Origin: JBGPGW01 sp046349515 | Lineage (GTDB): Bacteria; Pseudomonadota; Alphaproteobacteria; CADEGL01 | Assembly (NCBI GenBank): GCA_046349515.1 | Contig: JAXMCE010000001.1 | Location: 186,001-250,000, forward strand | Length of the DNA: 64,000 nucleotides | Direction of reading: 5' to 3' | Part shown: piece after piece, positions 33,928 through 43,604 of the stretch | Numbering within the stretch: position 1 is the first letter of the stretch | Layout: each line of letters starts with the position of its first letter | The notes under the pieces: generated by a model | Told to the model about the DNA's origin: nothing | Databases searched by the model: none | The model's input: only the letters and a program-made list of their open reading frames with translations | Position numbers and translations under genes: made by a program

Positions 33928-34003
33928 CGCCCGTTGCCGAGACCGCCCGCGCCGTGTATGCCGGAGCGGCCGGGCACTCCCAGAGCCCGCGCGTCGGGGG
34001 ACC

Positions 34004-35239
34004 ATGGCGCATACCATCGGCGAGATCGTTACGAACGGCCTGTGCCTCGGCTGCGGCCTGTGCGCGAGCGTGGCCGGCCATGACCGGATCGCCATGCGCT
34101 GGACGACGGAAGGGCGCCTCCGCCCGGTCGAGACGGCGCGCATGGATGGGAAGACGCTCGACCTCATCAACGAGGTTTGCCCTGGCCTTCGCGTCGAAGG
34201 CATGGAGCGCGCGACGGCGGGCCCCGGGGCCACATTCGACCGTGCGTTCGGTTACGCGCAAGCGCTGTGGCGCGGCTGGTCGGGCGATCCCGAGATCCGC
34301 TTCCGCGCGGCGACCGGCGGGGTGCTGACCACCCTCGCCATCTATCTACTCGAGACGAAGGCCGTCGAATTCATCGCCCATGTGAAGTCGCCCAAGGACC
34401 AGCCCTTGCGCAACGTGCCCCATGTGAGCGTCACCCGGGCGGACGTCCTCGAAGGCATGGGCTCGCGCTACGCGCCCGTGGCGCCGCTTCTCCACCTGAT
34501 GGAGCATCTCGATCGCGGCCGGCCCTTCGCGGTCGTGGCCAAGCCCTGCGACATCTCGGCCATCCGGACTCTCGCGAAGCACGACCCGCGGGTCGACCGG
34601 CTCATCAAGTATCTCCTCACCATCTCATGCGCAGGCGAGCCGGACCTCAACTTCACCTGGCGAATCATGAAGCGGTTTCCGGTGCGTGAGGAGGAGCTGA
34701 GCCTCATGCGCTATCGCGGCCATGGCTGTCCCGGCCCCACGCGCTTCGAGACCAAGGACGGCCGCGTCTTCGAGGCCAGCTACCACGACGGTTGGGGCGA
34801 GAAGCAGAACTGGCATCTCCAGTTCCGCTGCAAGATGTGCATGGACCCGGTGGGCGAACAGGCCGATGTCGTCGCTTTCGACGTCTGGCCGGGCGCCTCA
34901 CCCACGGGCGAGGACGAGGGCTTCAGCGGCATCGCCGCCCGCACGCCGCGCGGCAAGGCCCTCGTCGACGCCGCCATTCGCGACGGCGTCCTCGTCGTCG
35001 AACGGCCCATGACCTTTGCCGAGTTCCATGACACGCAAATCCATCAGGTATGGAAGAAGATGGGCGTGTGGGGACGGCAATGGGGGCTTCGTCTCGCGGG
35101 CCAGATCGTACCGCGCTTCCCTCGCCTGCGGGTCGTTCGCATGGCTCTCGCGGGCGGACTTCGCCACACGATCAAGAATGCGCGCGGCATCTTCGCGCGC
35201 CGGAAATCGGGCGGCACGACGGAGCCGGCCGTAGGCTAG
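34004..35239 (+). CDS. FrhB-family (F420 hydrogenase/dehydrogenase beta-subunit-like) Fe-S protein
   Basis: A 411-residue FAD and iron-sulfur protein. Cys14, Cys17 and Cys20 (CLGCGLC) with Cys59 (CPG) suggest one [4Fe-4S] cluster in a ferredoxin-like N-terminus, and the middle holds the FrhB domain with the AKPCDISAIR and GHGCPGPTRFE segments and a FRCKMCMD cysteine pair. Relatives include F420-reducing hydrogenase beta subunit, bilin/chlorophyllide reductases and polysaccharide pyruvyl-transfer-linked reductases; the substrate here is unknown. There is no companion hydrogenase or F420 gene in the window. A short Arg/Lys-rich tail follows a hydrophobic patch, hinting at membrane contact. Confidence 0.87.
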   Translation: MAHTIGEIVTNGLCLGCGLCASVAGHDRIAMRWTTEGRLRPVETARMDGKTLDLINEVCPGLRVEGMERATAGPGATFDRAFGYAQALWRGWSGDPEIRFRAATGGVLTTLAIYLLETKAVEFIAHVKSPKDQPLRNVPHVSVTRADVLEGMGSRYAPVAPLLHLMEHLDRGRPFAVVAKPCDISAIRTLAKHDPRVDRLIKYLLTISCAGEPDLNFTWRIMKRFPVREEELSLMRYRGHGCPGPTRFETKDGRVFEASYHDGWGEKQNWHLQFRCKMCMDPVGEQADVVAFDVWPGASPTGEDEGFSGIAARTPRGKALVDAAIRDGVLVVERPMTFAEFHDTQIHQVWKKMGVWGRQWGLRLAGQIVPRFPRLRVVRMALAGGLRHTIKNARGIFARRKSGGTTEPAVG

Positions 35240-35439
35240 ACGCGCCTTTGCCCGCTCGGCGTCGTTCGACGTTCATGCGTCGGCAAAGCACCCAGTCCCT
35301 ATCGCCGGACGGCGGGACAGAGCCGAGACAATCGTCTCGCTCGAAGACACGCGGCTTCAGGACGTGCGACAGGTCAAATGGAGTGAACGGGAGACGCGCA
35401 GGACCAGTGTGTCACCGCTTTCGTCCGCCACACGCGTTT

Positions 35440-35889
35440 TCAGTGCGCCGACGACGCCCTCGCCACGAGAACAGCCGGGACGGCTGGCTCTGTCTCGCCT
35501 TCGGCCATCGCGTCGCTCTCGGCGCGCGCACTTTGCGATTCATCACCTCCGAGAGTGCTCGGACTCTCAGGAAGGGCGGCCGCGGCAGGCAAGTCTCCTG
35601 CCTCGCTGTCCCCGTCGCGGCTTCGCGCCGGAGGCTGGACAGGCAGGAACGCGACGGAGGATTCCGATTTCTCGACACACATTTCGCGACCCGCCACGGC
35701 GCGCCATAACGCGCAATCCTTGTCGGCCATGGCTGAAATGGCCTGATCCTGAAGTGACTTCCCGGTCGCAACATAGCTCGCGCCATCGAATATCGACGAA
35801 ATGGCGGACATGCTTGCGGGCAGCACGCAACCGCCCAAGGTGAAAGCGCTCACGACCCCGGCACCAACGACTCCGATTATTGTTCTCAA
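35440..35889 (-). CDS. Outer-envelope lipoprotein, small hypothetical
   Basis: A lipoprotein with an N-terminal signal ending LGGC (lipobox), followed by the motif YVATGKSLQDQAISAMADKDCALWRAVAGREMC, seen in small alphaproteobacterial lipoproteins of unknown role; two internal cysteines may pair. The second half (about 80-149) is low-complexity, Ala/Glu/Ser/Pro-rich and probably flexible. Start choice: TTG 35889 follows AAGGGGTGA and gives a compact signal peptide; ATG 35907 is six codons earlier. The gene stands alone. Confidence 0.72.
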   Translation of the reverse strand: MRTIIGVVGAGVVSAFTLGGCVLPASMSAISSIFDGASYVATGKSLQDQAISAMADKDCALWRAVAGREMCVEKSESSVAFLPVQPPARSRDGDSEAGDLPAAAALPESPSTLGGDESQSARAESDAMAEGETEPAVPAVLVARASSAH

Positions 35890-35907
35890 CTGTTCACCCC
35901 TTCCCAT

Positions 35908-36345
35908 GGCTCTGCACACGATTGCTGCGAATGCGCCGCGGAATTGTCTCCCGTCTTACGTTGGTCGCCGCAATAGCATCACGTCACATGTTGGAGACCA
36001 TCCCATCCACGGCGTGATCATAGGCAACCACACAACGCTTAGAATCCGCATGACCAGCACGTGGGACCGGCACTCAAAAATTCAAGCCTTGTAGCTCGCT
36101 CGCTGGTGACAGTCGCGACGCCCTGCATGGATGACGAGCGCACGATGCGCCGCACGTTGCGTGAGAGCTTCAAATCACGTTACGTGCGCGGTCGCGATGC
36201 ATCCTTGCACCCGATCATTGTGCATTGAATTTTTGACTGCGGAGGTGAACGCGTCTTAGACACATGATGAATGCGCGTGCCTCAGCGCATTGCGAGCAAC
36301 ACGTTGCTCACGCAAGGAACGCATGCAGTATTCGCATGACCGAAG
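35908..36345. other. Lower-GC intergenic region
   Basis: These 438 bases between two minus-strand genes have noticeably lower GC than neighbouring coding DNA. I see an imperfect hairpin at 36291-36314 (GAGCAA-CACG-TTGCTC core), which may end the cyclase transcript, and no coding frame or RNA gene I can support. Confidence 0.45.
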
Positions 36346-38061
36346 TTACTTCTCCGCAAAGCGCCATGCGCCGTCCCAATCCGCGGGCGGCGGATTCGCG
36401 CGGAGATACCGGCTCCGCTCCGCGAACAGCTTGGATGGCCCGTCCGCGGCATCGAGACTGAGGCACGAGGCGAACGCAGCCTCGGCCTTGTCCCAATCGC
36501 GCGCCCGGTAGAGGGCAAGGCCGTCGGCATACTTGTCGCGGAGCGCGGCCGCGCCCGGCACGGTCGCTCCGATCGCGCCGATGAGCTCGAAGATACGCAC
36601 GGGCTCGGTCTTGCCCGCGGCGGTCACGGTGTCGAGCTCGCGCACCTCGACCGTGTCGTTGGCGAGCCGGTAGGTATCCTCCGTGATGAGGATGCTCGTG
36701 CCGTAGAGGCGGTTGATCGATTCGATGCGCGACGCCAGGTTCACCGCATCGCCGATGACGGTGAAGCTCTTGGCCGTCGGCGCGCCGATCGTGCCGAGCA
36801 CGACCTCGCCCGTCGCGATCCCGATGCGCACGACGAAGTCCGGCACCTGGCGCCGGAGGCCCAGAATTTGCGGCAGGTCCGCGCGCAAGGATTTGAGCGC
36901 CTCCTGGATATCAAGGGCGGCGAGACAGGCATCCCGCGCATGGTTATCGCCCGGCGAAAACGGCGCCGCCCAGAACGCCATGAGCGAATCCCCGATGTAC
37001 TTGTCGACGACGCCGTTTCGTGCCCGCACGGCATCGGTCGCAACCGTGAAATACCGATTGAGCAGGTTGGCGACGACTGCGGCCGTCAACTGCTCGCTGA
37101 TCGCGCTGAAGCCCTGGATGTCCGCGAACATGACGGTGAGCACGCGTCGCTCGGCCGTGTCCTGCGCCGCGCCATCGGATCCGATCAAATTGGCCACGAT
37201 CTTCGGATCGACGTACTTGCCGAAGGTGTCCTTGATGCGCTCCTTCGTCGCGATCTCGCTCACCATGTGGTTGAAGGCGCGCGTCAACTGACCGATTTCG
37301 TCCGAGCCCGTGACGGGCAGTGGTGCATGAGCGCGGCCGCTCTCGATCGCCTGGGCGCCCGCGAGCAGCCGCCGCAGGCTCGCGACCATGCGCGACGCCA
37401 TGATGCTCGCAAGACCGAGGCCGAGCGCCGCAGCGACGACGAAAAGTGCCAGGCTGAAGCGGAGCGCGTCGTTCTGCTGGCCCAACGTTTCGACGGTCGA
37501 TTCCTGGGCCAGTTGCTCCATGTCGCGCCGGATGGACGCGAGATCGGGCCCGAAGATCCGCTCGAAGCGCTCGAAGCCGTGATGGAGCCGCCGCGCCTCC
37601 GCGTGATCGCCGCGCCGATAGGCCTCGATCACGCTCAATCCGAGTTCCTCGAAGGGAGCGACCTCGCGCTGGAGTATGGTGAACGATCCGTGCAGGCGCG
37701 CAAAACCGATGCGATCGGCTTCGTCGTTGCGCTTATCGGCCGCCGCACGCACGAGAAGCTCGTTGGCCGCCGTGAAATCGTCCTTGATCGCGCGAATGAC
37801 CTCGCGTTCGCGCGCGACGATCGCCTGGGTCGCCTCGTTCGAAGGGTCGTCGAAATGGAGGAGGCGCGCGAGGATCAGTTCGTACTCGAAGGTCTCAGCA
37901 TCGATCTCCGCCATCAGCGCCGTCAGGCGCAGGTGGTATTCCGTGATCCCGGCCATCTCCTCCTGCACGCCCTTCTGGAAGCGCAGCGAGATGAACAACG
38001 CGATGCAAAGAAGCGCCAGGATCGCGGTCGAAAGGCCCAGGATCTTCGTGCGGATCGTCAT
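36346..38061 (-). CDS. HAMP-containing class III adenylate/guanylate cyclase
   Basis: Membrane-bound cyclase, 571 residues. A first helix at about 7-28, a periplasmic region of roughly 175 residues (Glu/Ala-rich helices), a second helix at about 203-223, then HAMP and the cyclase catalytic domain. Metal-binding aspartates are in FADIQGFS and KYIGDSLMAFW. The C-terminal region reads PAADWDGAWRF and contains TPR-like segments. It would sense a periplasmic signal and make cAMP or cGMP. The ATG directly precedes the helix. It stands 16 bases before the next gene on the same strand (the DadA-like enzyme, which lies upstream), so they may be one operon. Confidence 0.9.
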   Translation of the reverse strand: MTIRTKILGLSTAILALLCIALFISLRFQKGVQEEMAGITEYHLRLTALMAEIDAETFEYELILARLLHFDDPSNEATQAIVAREREVIRAIKDDFTAANELLVRAAADKRNDEADRIGFARLHGSFTILQREVAPFEELGLSVIEAYRRGDHAEARRLHHGFERFERIFGPDLASIRRDMEQLAQESTVETLGQQNDALRFSLALFVVAAALGLGLASIMASRMVASLRRLLAGAQAIESGRAHAPLPVTGSDEIGQLTRAFNHMVSEIATKERIKDTFGKYVDPKIVANLIGSDGAAQDTAERRVLTVMFADIQGFSAISEQLTAAVVANLLNRYFTVATDAVRARNGVVDKYIGDSLMAFWAAPFSPGDNHARDACLAALDIQEALKSLRADLPQILGLRRQVPDFVVRIGIATGEVVLGTIGAPTAKSFTVIGDAVNLASRIESINRLYGTSILITEDTYRLANDTVEVRELDTVTAAGKTEPVRIFELIGAIGATVPGAAALRDKYADGLALYRARDWDKAEAAFASCLSLDAADGPSKLFAERSRYLRANPPPADWDGAWRFAEK

Positions 38062-38077
38062 GCGGGCCCGGCGCCGC

Positions 38078-39316
38078 TCAATAGTCCCGGTCGATGCGGA
38101 AGGGCGAGAGGTCGATGCGCGGCTTGTCGTGGGTGATGAGCTCGGCCATCAAGCGCCCCGTGATGCCGCCGGTCGTGAGCCCCATGTGGCTGTGACCGAA
38201 GGCGTAGTACACGTTCTTGAAATGCGGCGAGCGGCCCATGACGGGCAGCGAGTCGGGCGTCAGTGGCCGTTCACCGAACCATTCCGTCATGCCCTCCGTG
38301 TTGAGCCCGGGCAGCACTCTCTTGCCCCAGGCCAGCACCATCTTCGACTGCCGCCAGTCGGCGGGCGCATCGACGCCAGGGAAAGCCGAGGCACCGACGA
38401 TGCGCACGCCCACATTGAGCGTCGAGATGGCGATCTTGGCGGACCCGACCACGAGGAGGTGCCGCGTCTCGAGTCCGGCGTTGGGCAGAGTCACGTGGTA
38501 GCCGCGCTGGGATTCGAGCGGCACCGCGCTGCCGAGCTTGGCTGCGAGCTTGTGCGACCAGGCACCGGCGCAAATGAGAATGGAATCGGCCGTGTGCCGT
38601 CCCTTGTTGGTGACGACGGCCGTGACACCGCCCGGCCCCTTCTCGAAGTCGAGCACCTCCTCCTCGAGAAACGTGGCGCCACGCTGGCGGAGCTGCGCGG
38701 CGAGGCCGGCCGAAACGTCGTAGGGATTTGCCACCGAATGCCAGTCGGGTTCGATGATGCCGGCCTTCCAGTCACGCGAGACGTGAGGTTCGCTCTGCCG
38801 CAGCTCGTCATCGTTCAATCGGATGAAGTCGAGCCCGCTGTCGCGCCGCCCCTGCCAGAACGGCCAGTCGTGCATGAGCGCATCGTCGTCTTTGTAGAGC
38901 CACAGCCCTCCGCCATGGCGCACGAGCGGCATGAGGCCGGCGTCCTTGAAGAGTGGCTCCCACGCCTCGTACGCCGGCGGCATGAACGCGGCGAGCGCCT
39001 CGGTGCAGTGCTTGACGCGCTCGGGCCGGCAGTTGCGGAAGAACTTCCACAGGAAGGGAACGAGCTGCGGCACGTAGGACCAGCGCACCGAGACAGGTCC
39101 TTCGGGGTCGATCAGGTACTTGAAGTACTTCTTCATGAGGCCGGGCATGGCGAGCGGCATGACGAAGGTGTTGGCGATGCCGCCGGCGTTGCCGTAGGAG
39201 GTCGAGCGTCCCGGCTCGACCCGGTCGATGATGGTGAGCGCGTGCCCGTCGCGCTGGAGATAACTCGCGCAGCCAAGACCGACCACGCCCGCGCCGATGA
39301 CGATGATCTTCGCCAT
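38078..39316 (-). CDS. FAD D-amino-acid dehydrogenase-like oxidoreductase (DAO family)
   Basis: A 412-residue flavoprotein. The FAD loop IGAGVVGLGCASYLQRDG is at the N-terminus, followed by the second Rossmann motif STSYGNAGGI and the C-terminal YYAFGHSHMGLTTGG typical of DadA-type enzymes. It should oxidise a D- or N-substituted amino acid to the imino or oxo form. Start ATG 39316 follows GGGGGAATC; a longer open frame is implausible. It lies at the left edge of the amine-catabolism region and is divergent from a DMT transporter that could import its substrate. Substrate not known. Confidence 0.9.
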   Translation of the reverse strand: MAKIIVIGAGVVGLGCASYLQRDGHALTIIDRVEPGRSTSYGNAGGIANTFVMPLAMPGLMKKYFKYLIDPEGPVSVRWSYVPQLVPFLWKFFRNCRPERVKHCTEALAAFMPPAYEAWEPLFKDAGLMPLVRHGGGLWLYKDDDALMHDWPFWQGRRDSGLDFIRLNDDELRQSEPHVSRDWKAGIIEPDWHSVANPYDVSAGLAAQLRQRGATFLEEEVLDFEKGPGGVTAVVTNKGRHTADSILICAGAWSHKLAAKLGSAVPLESQRGYHVTLPNAGLETRHLLVVGSAKIAISTLNVGVRIVGASAFPGVDAPADWRQSKMVLAWGKRVLPGLNTEGMTEWFGERPLTPDSLPVMGRSPHFKNVYYAFGHSHMGLTTGGITGRLMAELITHDKPRIDLSPFRIDRDY

Positions 39317-39630
39317 GATTCCCCCGGAAGTTGCCGGTCGCGCGACCGGCCCGTTGACCCGCGACATCTTAGGCCGATCGATGGAGGAGACCAACCGCGT
39401 CGACGGAGGCTCCCGACGATGCGGGAACACCATCGACCGCGCGCCATCGGCGCCGGCGTGCCGCTCGGCTATAGTGCGCGGCCGCTGGGAACCCACCGAA
39501 AGAAGGCGCGGAGGATGGCCGCCCGACTCGACGACGATGGCACGATTGGTGGAGCGTCCATGGGTGGCTGCGGCGGGAGACACTCGGTGACGGTCTGCCC
39601 GAAGCCGCCCCAGTCCTTCGGCATGTCGTG
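39317..39630. other. Divergent promoter region of the DadA-like and DMT genes
   Basis: The 314 bases should hold both promoters. TATAGT at 39470-39475 is a weak -10 candidate for the plus-strand gene; no clear operator palindrome is visible. Confidence 0.4.
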
Positions 39631-40548
39631 ATGCGCGCGGACGCACCCGGGCGGCACCAAGGCCGCGTCCTCACCGGCATCGCGCTCATCGTTGCCGCGG
39701 CGGTGATCTTCCCCGCGACCGATGCGATCGCGAAGCACCTGGCCTCGCGCTACCACCCGCTCCAGATCCTCTGGGCGCGCTATCTGGTCCAGCTCGCGAT
39801 GATGCTGCCGCTCTTGACGAGGCGCTCACTCGGCTCGCTCCTCCGAAGCCGGCGCCCGGCCCTCCAGATCGGCCGCAGTTTGACGCTCGTCCTCGGCACC
39901 CTGGCCTTCGTCGGCGCGCTCCGGTTCATCCCCCTCGTCGATGCGATCGCCATCCTGTTCTCGAACGCGTTGATCATGGTGGCGCTGTCGGCACCGCTCT
40001 TGGGCGAGCGGATCGATGGACGACGCTGGGCCGCCGTCATCGCCGGCTTCGCGGGCACGCTCATCATCATGCGTCCCGGACTCGGCTTCGTGCACTGGGC
40101 AGCGAGCCTTGCGCTCATCGCCGCGCTCTGCAACGCGCTCTTCCAGATCGCCTCGCGCGCCTTGGCCACGTCCGACCCTGCCGAGACCTCGCTCGTCTAC
40201 GTCGCCCTCGTCGGCGTTCTCGCCATGGGGCCGTTCATGCCATTCGTCTGGGCACCCATGACAGCCGAGGCCTGGCTGTGGAGCGCCGGCAGCGCGGCTT
40301 TCGCCGTCTCGGGCCAGTACCTTCTCGTCAAGGCGTTCAACCACGCGCCCGTCTCGGTGCTGGCCCCCTTCAATTACATGGAGATCCTGAGCGCAACGGC
40401 GCTCGGCTATTTCTGGTTCGGCGAGCTGCCCGACGGGTGGACGGTCTTGGGCCTCGTCGTCGTGATCGGCTCGGGCCTCTACGTCGTGACGCGCGAGGGC
40501 GGACGCAAGCAGGCGGCAGCCCTCCCGACAAGTTCGGCCGACCGATAG
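39631..40548 (+). CDS. EamA/DMT superfamily transporter (1)
   Basis: A 305-residue inner-membrane protein with about ten helices forming two EamA repeats (residues about 14-145 and 155-290), each ending in the PLLGERIDG or EL-PDGW type turn. The first helix motif is FPATDAIAKHL. DMT members move amino acids, amines or drugs, in either direction. ATG 39631 is preceded by an in-frame GTG at 39628. It starts the plus-strand run containing two M24 proteins and is a paralogue of the gene at 47443. Confidence 0.9.
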   Translation: MRADAPGRHQGRVLTGIALIVAAAVIFPATDAIAKHLASRYHPLQILWARYLVQLAMMLPLLTRRSLGSLLRSRRPALQIGRSLTLVLGTLAFVGALRFIPLVDAIAILFSNALIMVALSAPLLGERIDGRRWAAVIAGFAGTLIIMRPGLGFVHWAASLALIAALCNALFQIASRALATSDPAETSLVYVALVGVLAMGPFMPFVWAPMTAEAWLWSAGSAAFAVSGQYLLVKAFNHAPVSVLAPFNYMEILSATALGYFWFGELPDGWTVLGLVVVIGSGLYVVTREGGRKQAAALPTSSADR

Positions 40549-40681
40549 ACGACCAACCTAATCGCCGTCACGAGTGCTAGACTGAATGTCGACGACGGGC
40601 CAGCCGTTGTGCGTCCCCATGCGACCGGCGCCCGACAAACGGTCTTCGTCCCAACCGAATAGCGAGGAGAGGCGCACGATC

Positions 40682-41854
40682 ATGAAGCCCTTCGCAACGC
40701 AAGAATTTGAAGGACGCCTCAGCCGCATCCACGCGGCCATGGAAGCCAAAGGCTTCGATGTGCTGCTCTGCGCCAGTCCGGCCAACATGCTCTACGCCAC
40801 CGGATATGACGCATGGTCGTTCTATACGCCGCAGACCGTCATTATCTCTCCGCGCCTTGCCGAGCCAATCTGGATCGGCCGGGACATGGATCGCATTGCG
40901 GCGGAAGCCACGGTCTTCATGTCACCCGCCGCGCTCATTCCCTATGCGGAATCGGAGCTCGACACGCCGGACCGGCTCGAGACGAAGCGAGTGGCCGACG
41001 TCCTGGCGCAGCACAAGCTCGACAAGGGCACGATCGCCCTCGAGATGGACGACTATTATTTCAGCGCGGCGATCTTTCAGGCGCTCGAACGCTATCTGCC
41101 GAACGCCCGTCTCCTGGACTCAGGGCGGCTGGTGAACTGGGTTCGCACGGTCAAGTCCGATGCCGAGATCGCGGCCATGCGAGAGGCGGGGCAAGCATCC
41201 ATCCGCGCGGTGGAAGCAGGTCTCAAAGCCATCCGGCCGGGGGTCAGGCAATGCGACGCGGTCGCCGAAATGGCGCGGGAGATGATCAGAGGAACGCCGA
41301 ACGCAGGCGGCGGATGGACAGCCGCCCCGATCTTCCTCGCCGCCGGCGCCGACGGCGCCATCCACATGCCGTTCTCCGACCGCCCCTTCGAACCCGACTC
41401 CTCGGTCTCGTTCGAGCTCGGCGCGTCCCGGCATTGGTATCACTCGCCCATGAACCGAACGATCCATCTCGGGCGCGCCTCGGCACAACAAGAGCGCCTT
41501 GCCGCGGCCGTTATCGGCGCGATGGAGCAGGCCTTGCACGTCATCAAGGCGGGAGTTGTCGCCGAGTCCGTCGAGGAACGCTGGCGGACCGAAATCACGA
41601 AGGCGGGATATGAGAAGGGCGTGCGAATCGGTTACTCGGTCGGCCTTGGCTACCCGCCCAATTGGGGCGAACTCACCTACAGCATCCGAAAAGGCGATCG
41701 CACCGTTCTGCAGCCGAACATGACGTTCCACTTCAATCTCGGCATGTGGGCCAAGAACCTCAATTTCTCCATCAGCGAAACGATCCGGGTGACTTCAGGC
41801 GGATGCGAGTCCCTCACTCCCTTCACACGGAAGCTATTCACGACTGACGCGTAG
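40682..41854 (+). CDS. M24 creatinase/ectoine-hydrolase-like protein (1)
   Basis: Pita-bread-fold hydrolase of 390 residues: a creatinase N-domain (1-150) and an M24 catalytic domain. The segment GYDAWSFYTPQ and the ending GYPPNWGELTYS-IRKGDRTVLQPNMTFHF match the DoeA (ectoine hydrolase) and creatinase group, which cleaves C-N bonds without a metal. The usual M24 metal ligands are replaced: ELGASRHWYHSPMNRT has no D-x-D set and the GHGIG His is Tyr. Start ATG 40682 follows GAGGAGAGG. Downstream, 30 bases away, lies a paralogue, so an operon is likely. Substrate unknown; ectoine- or creatine-like amides fit. Confidence 0.85.
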   Translation: MKPFATQEFEGRLSRIHAAMEAKGFDVLLCASPANMLYATGYDAWSFYTPQTVIISPRLAEPIWIGRDMDRIAAEATVFMSPAALIPYAESELDTPDRLETKRVADVLAQHKLDKGTIALEMDDYYFSAAIFQALERYLPNARLLDSGRLVNWVRTVKSDAEIAAMREAGQASIRAVEAGLKAIRPGVRQCDAVAEMAREMIRGTPNAGGGWTAAPIFLAAGADGAIHMPFSDRPFEPDSSVSFELGASRHWYHSPMNRTIHLGRASAQQERLAAAVIGAMEQALHVIKAGVVAESVEERWRTEITKAGYEKGVRIGYSVGLGYPPNWGELTYSIRKGDRTVLQPNMTFHFNLGMWAKNLNFSISETIRVTSGGCESLTPFTRKLFTTDA

Positions 41855-41884
41855 CGTGGCCACCCATCACACGGCAGAGTGCCC

Positions 41885-43057
41885 ATGGCTGTTTTCGAGC
41901 GAGACGAATACCTCACGCGCATCGCCAAGACGAAGAAGCGGATGGATGCCGCGGGCATCGACGTGCTGCTCGTCACGAGCCCGGCCAACATCAATTATCT
42001 GTCGGGTTACGACGGACAGTCGTTCTACACTCACCAGATGCTGGTGCTCGCGCAGGATGTCGGCGAACCGATCTGGATCGGACGGGGCCTGGACGTCTCC
42101 GGCGCCGAACTGACCGTGTTCATGGGCGCCCAGGCCATCGTGGGCTATCCGGACACCTATGTCGGCGATCCCGCGAATCATCCGATGAAGTTCATCGCGG
42201 CGTTCGCCGACCAAAAAGGCTGGCGCCGACGCACCTTCGGCGTGGAGATGGACGAGTATTATTTTTCCGCGCGCTGCCACGCGGAACTCGCGAAGGGCCT
42301 GCCCGACGCCAAACTCACCGATGCCACGGCGCTCGTGAACTGGGTACGGCTCGAGAAGTCACCCGCGGAACTGACCTACATGGAGCAAGCCGGCCGCATT
42401 GCGGAACGCGCCATGGCCGCAGCGATCGAGAGCATGCGGCCTGGCGTCCGCCAATCGGAGCCCATGGCTTGTCTCTACGCCGCGCAAATACGCGGGACCG
42501 ACGAGTATGGCGGGGACTTCCTTTGCAAGGCCCCGAACGTCGGCACCGGCGATCGCGCGCACGCGGTGCATCTCGCGTGGGAAGACAAGATCCACCGGAA
42601 CGGCGATACGACGTGGCTCGAAACCGGAGGATGCCGTCACCACTATCATGCCCCCCTCACCCGCACGATCCACATGGGCGAGCCGCCCCAACGGATGAAG
42701 GACCTGGCGAAAGGCATCGTCGAGGGTCTTGAGGCTGCCCTCGAGGCCGCGCGCCCAGGTGCCACATGCGGCGAAGTCGCCGAAGCCTGGCAGCGTGTCG
42801 CCGACCGCCACGGCATCACGAAGTCGACGCGGATCGGCTATCCCGTCGGTCTCGCCTATCCACCCAACTGGGGCGAGTTGACCGCGAGCATCCGCGCCGG
42901 CGACCCGACCGTGCTGCAGCCCGGCATGACCTTCCATTGCATCCCGGGCATCTGGAGCAAGGAAGTCACCGTGGTCATCAGCGAATCGTTCCAGGTGACG
43001 GACAAAGGCGGCAAGCCCTTCGCCAACTTCCCTCGCCGGCTCTTTCACACCGCCTGA
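41885..43057 (+). CDS. M24 creatinase/ectoine-hydrolase-like protein (2)
   Basis: 390 residues and the same two-domain architecture as the gene before it, starting MAVFERDEYLTRIAKTKKRM and reading GYDGQSFYTHQ at the shared position. Key strand ETGGCRHHYHAPLTRT and the motif GLAYPPNWGELTASI again show that the M24 metal ligands are missing, so it should act as a metal-free amidase. An in-frame GTG lies two codons upstream; ATG 41885 follows GGCAGAGTG. The two genes may encode subunits of one enzyme or act on successive intermediates. Its stop converges on the GYD gene 191 bases away. Confidence 0.86.
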   Translation: MAVFERDEYLTRIAKTKKRMDAAGIDVLLVTSPANINYLSGYDGQSFYTHQMLVLAQDVGEPIWIGRGLDVSGAELTVFMGAQAIVGYPDTYVGDPANHPMKFIAAFADQKGWRRRTFGVEMDEYYFSARCHAELAKGLPDAKLTDATALVNWVRLEKSPAELTYMEQAGRIAERAMAAAIESMRPGVRQSEPMACLYAAQIRGTDEYGGDFLCKAPNVGTGDRAHAVHLAWEDKIHRNGDTTWLETGGCRHHYHAPLTRTIHMGEPPQRMKDLAKGIVEGLEAALEAARPGATCGEVAEAWQRVADRHGITKSTRIGYPVGLAYPPNWGELTASIRAGDPTVLQPGMTFHCIPGIWSKEVTVVISESFQVTDKGGKPFANFPRRLFHTA

Positions 43058-43248
43058 CGCGACAGAGGCCGCGCGCGCGAGTCCAAGCCTGGACCGATCT
43101 TCGCCGGCTTCGGACATAGACATGGCCGGCGGCGACGACGCACCCGATCGCCGCCGCATTGGCCAATGCGATGGCCGACGCCCGACATCACGGCCTCTGG
43201 TTTCGCGCCGTGGAGTCCGCCCCGGCCGCGCGGCCTCCGCCCGCCGGT

Positions 43249-43575
43249 CTAGCGTTTCTTCAAGTCCTCGAAAATCCCGCGCGCGGGCAATTCGCCGACG
43301 ATGTCCTTGAACTCGTCGCGGGAGAAGGCCCGCATGGTCCGCGTCTTGACGGCGCCGAGACGCCCGATCTCGAAGAGAACCTTGGCCATCGCCCTGTCGT
43401 CGGTCGCCTCGAAGATCACGACGAAATCATGCTCGCCCATCGTGAGGTAGTAGTCTTTGATGCGCGCGCCGTGCTTCTCCATGATCGCGGACATGGTGGC
43501 AGAGCGTCCGGGTGAATCCTTGATCGACGCGATGCCCCATTCGGTGAAATCAAGCATGACGATGTAAGTGTTCAT
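43249..43575 (-). CDS. GYD domain protein
   Basis: A 108-residue soluble protein of the GYD family, named for a Gly-Tyr-Asp motif in relatives. It begins TYIVMLDFTEWGIASIKDSPGR, and the middle GEHDFVVIFEATDD is typical. It has a ferredoxin-like alpha/beta fold. No activity is established; some members sit with catabolic enzymes and may bind or stabilise oxidised intermediates. ATG 43575 follows GGGAGGAG. It is the last gene of a minus-strand operon with the M24 (3), Rieske and FAD genes. Confidence 0.8.
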   Translation of the reverse strand: MNTYIVMLDFTEWGIASIKDSPGRSATMSAIMEKHGARIKDYYLTMGEHDFVVIFEATDDRAMAKVLFEIGRLGAVKTRTMRAFSRDEFKDIVGELPARGIFEDLKKR

Positions 43576-43604
43576 GACCGTACTCCTCCCTGTGCCTGTG
43601 TTGG

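Noticed and set aside
39538..39552. TGGCACG-like sequence upstream of the DMT gene
   Set aside because: The -12 GC element is missing at the required spacing.
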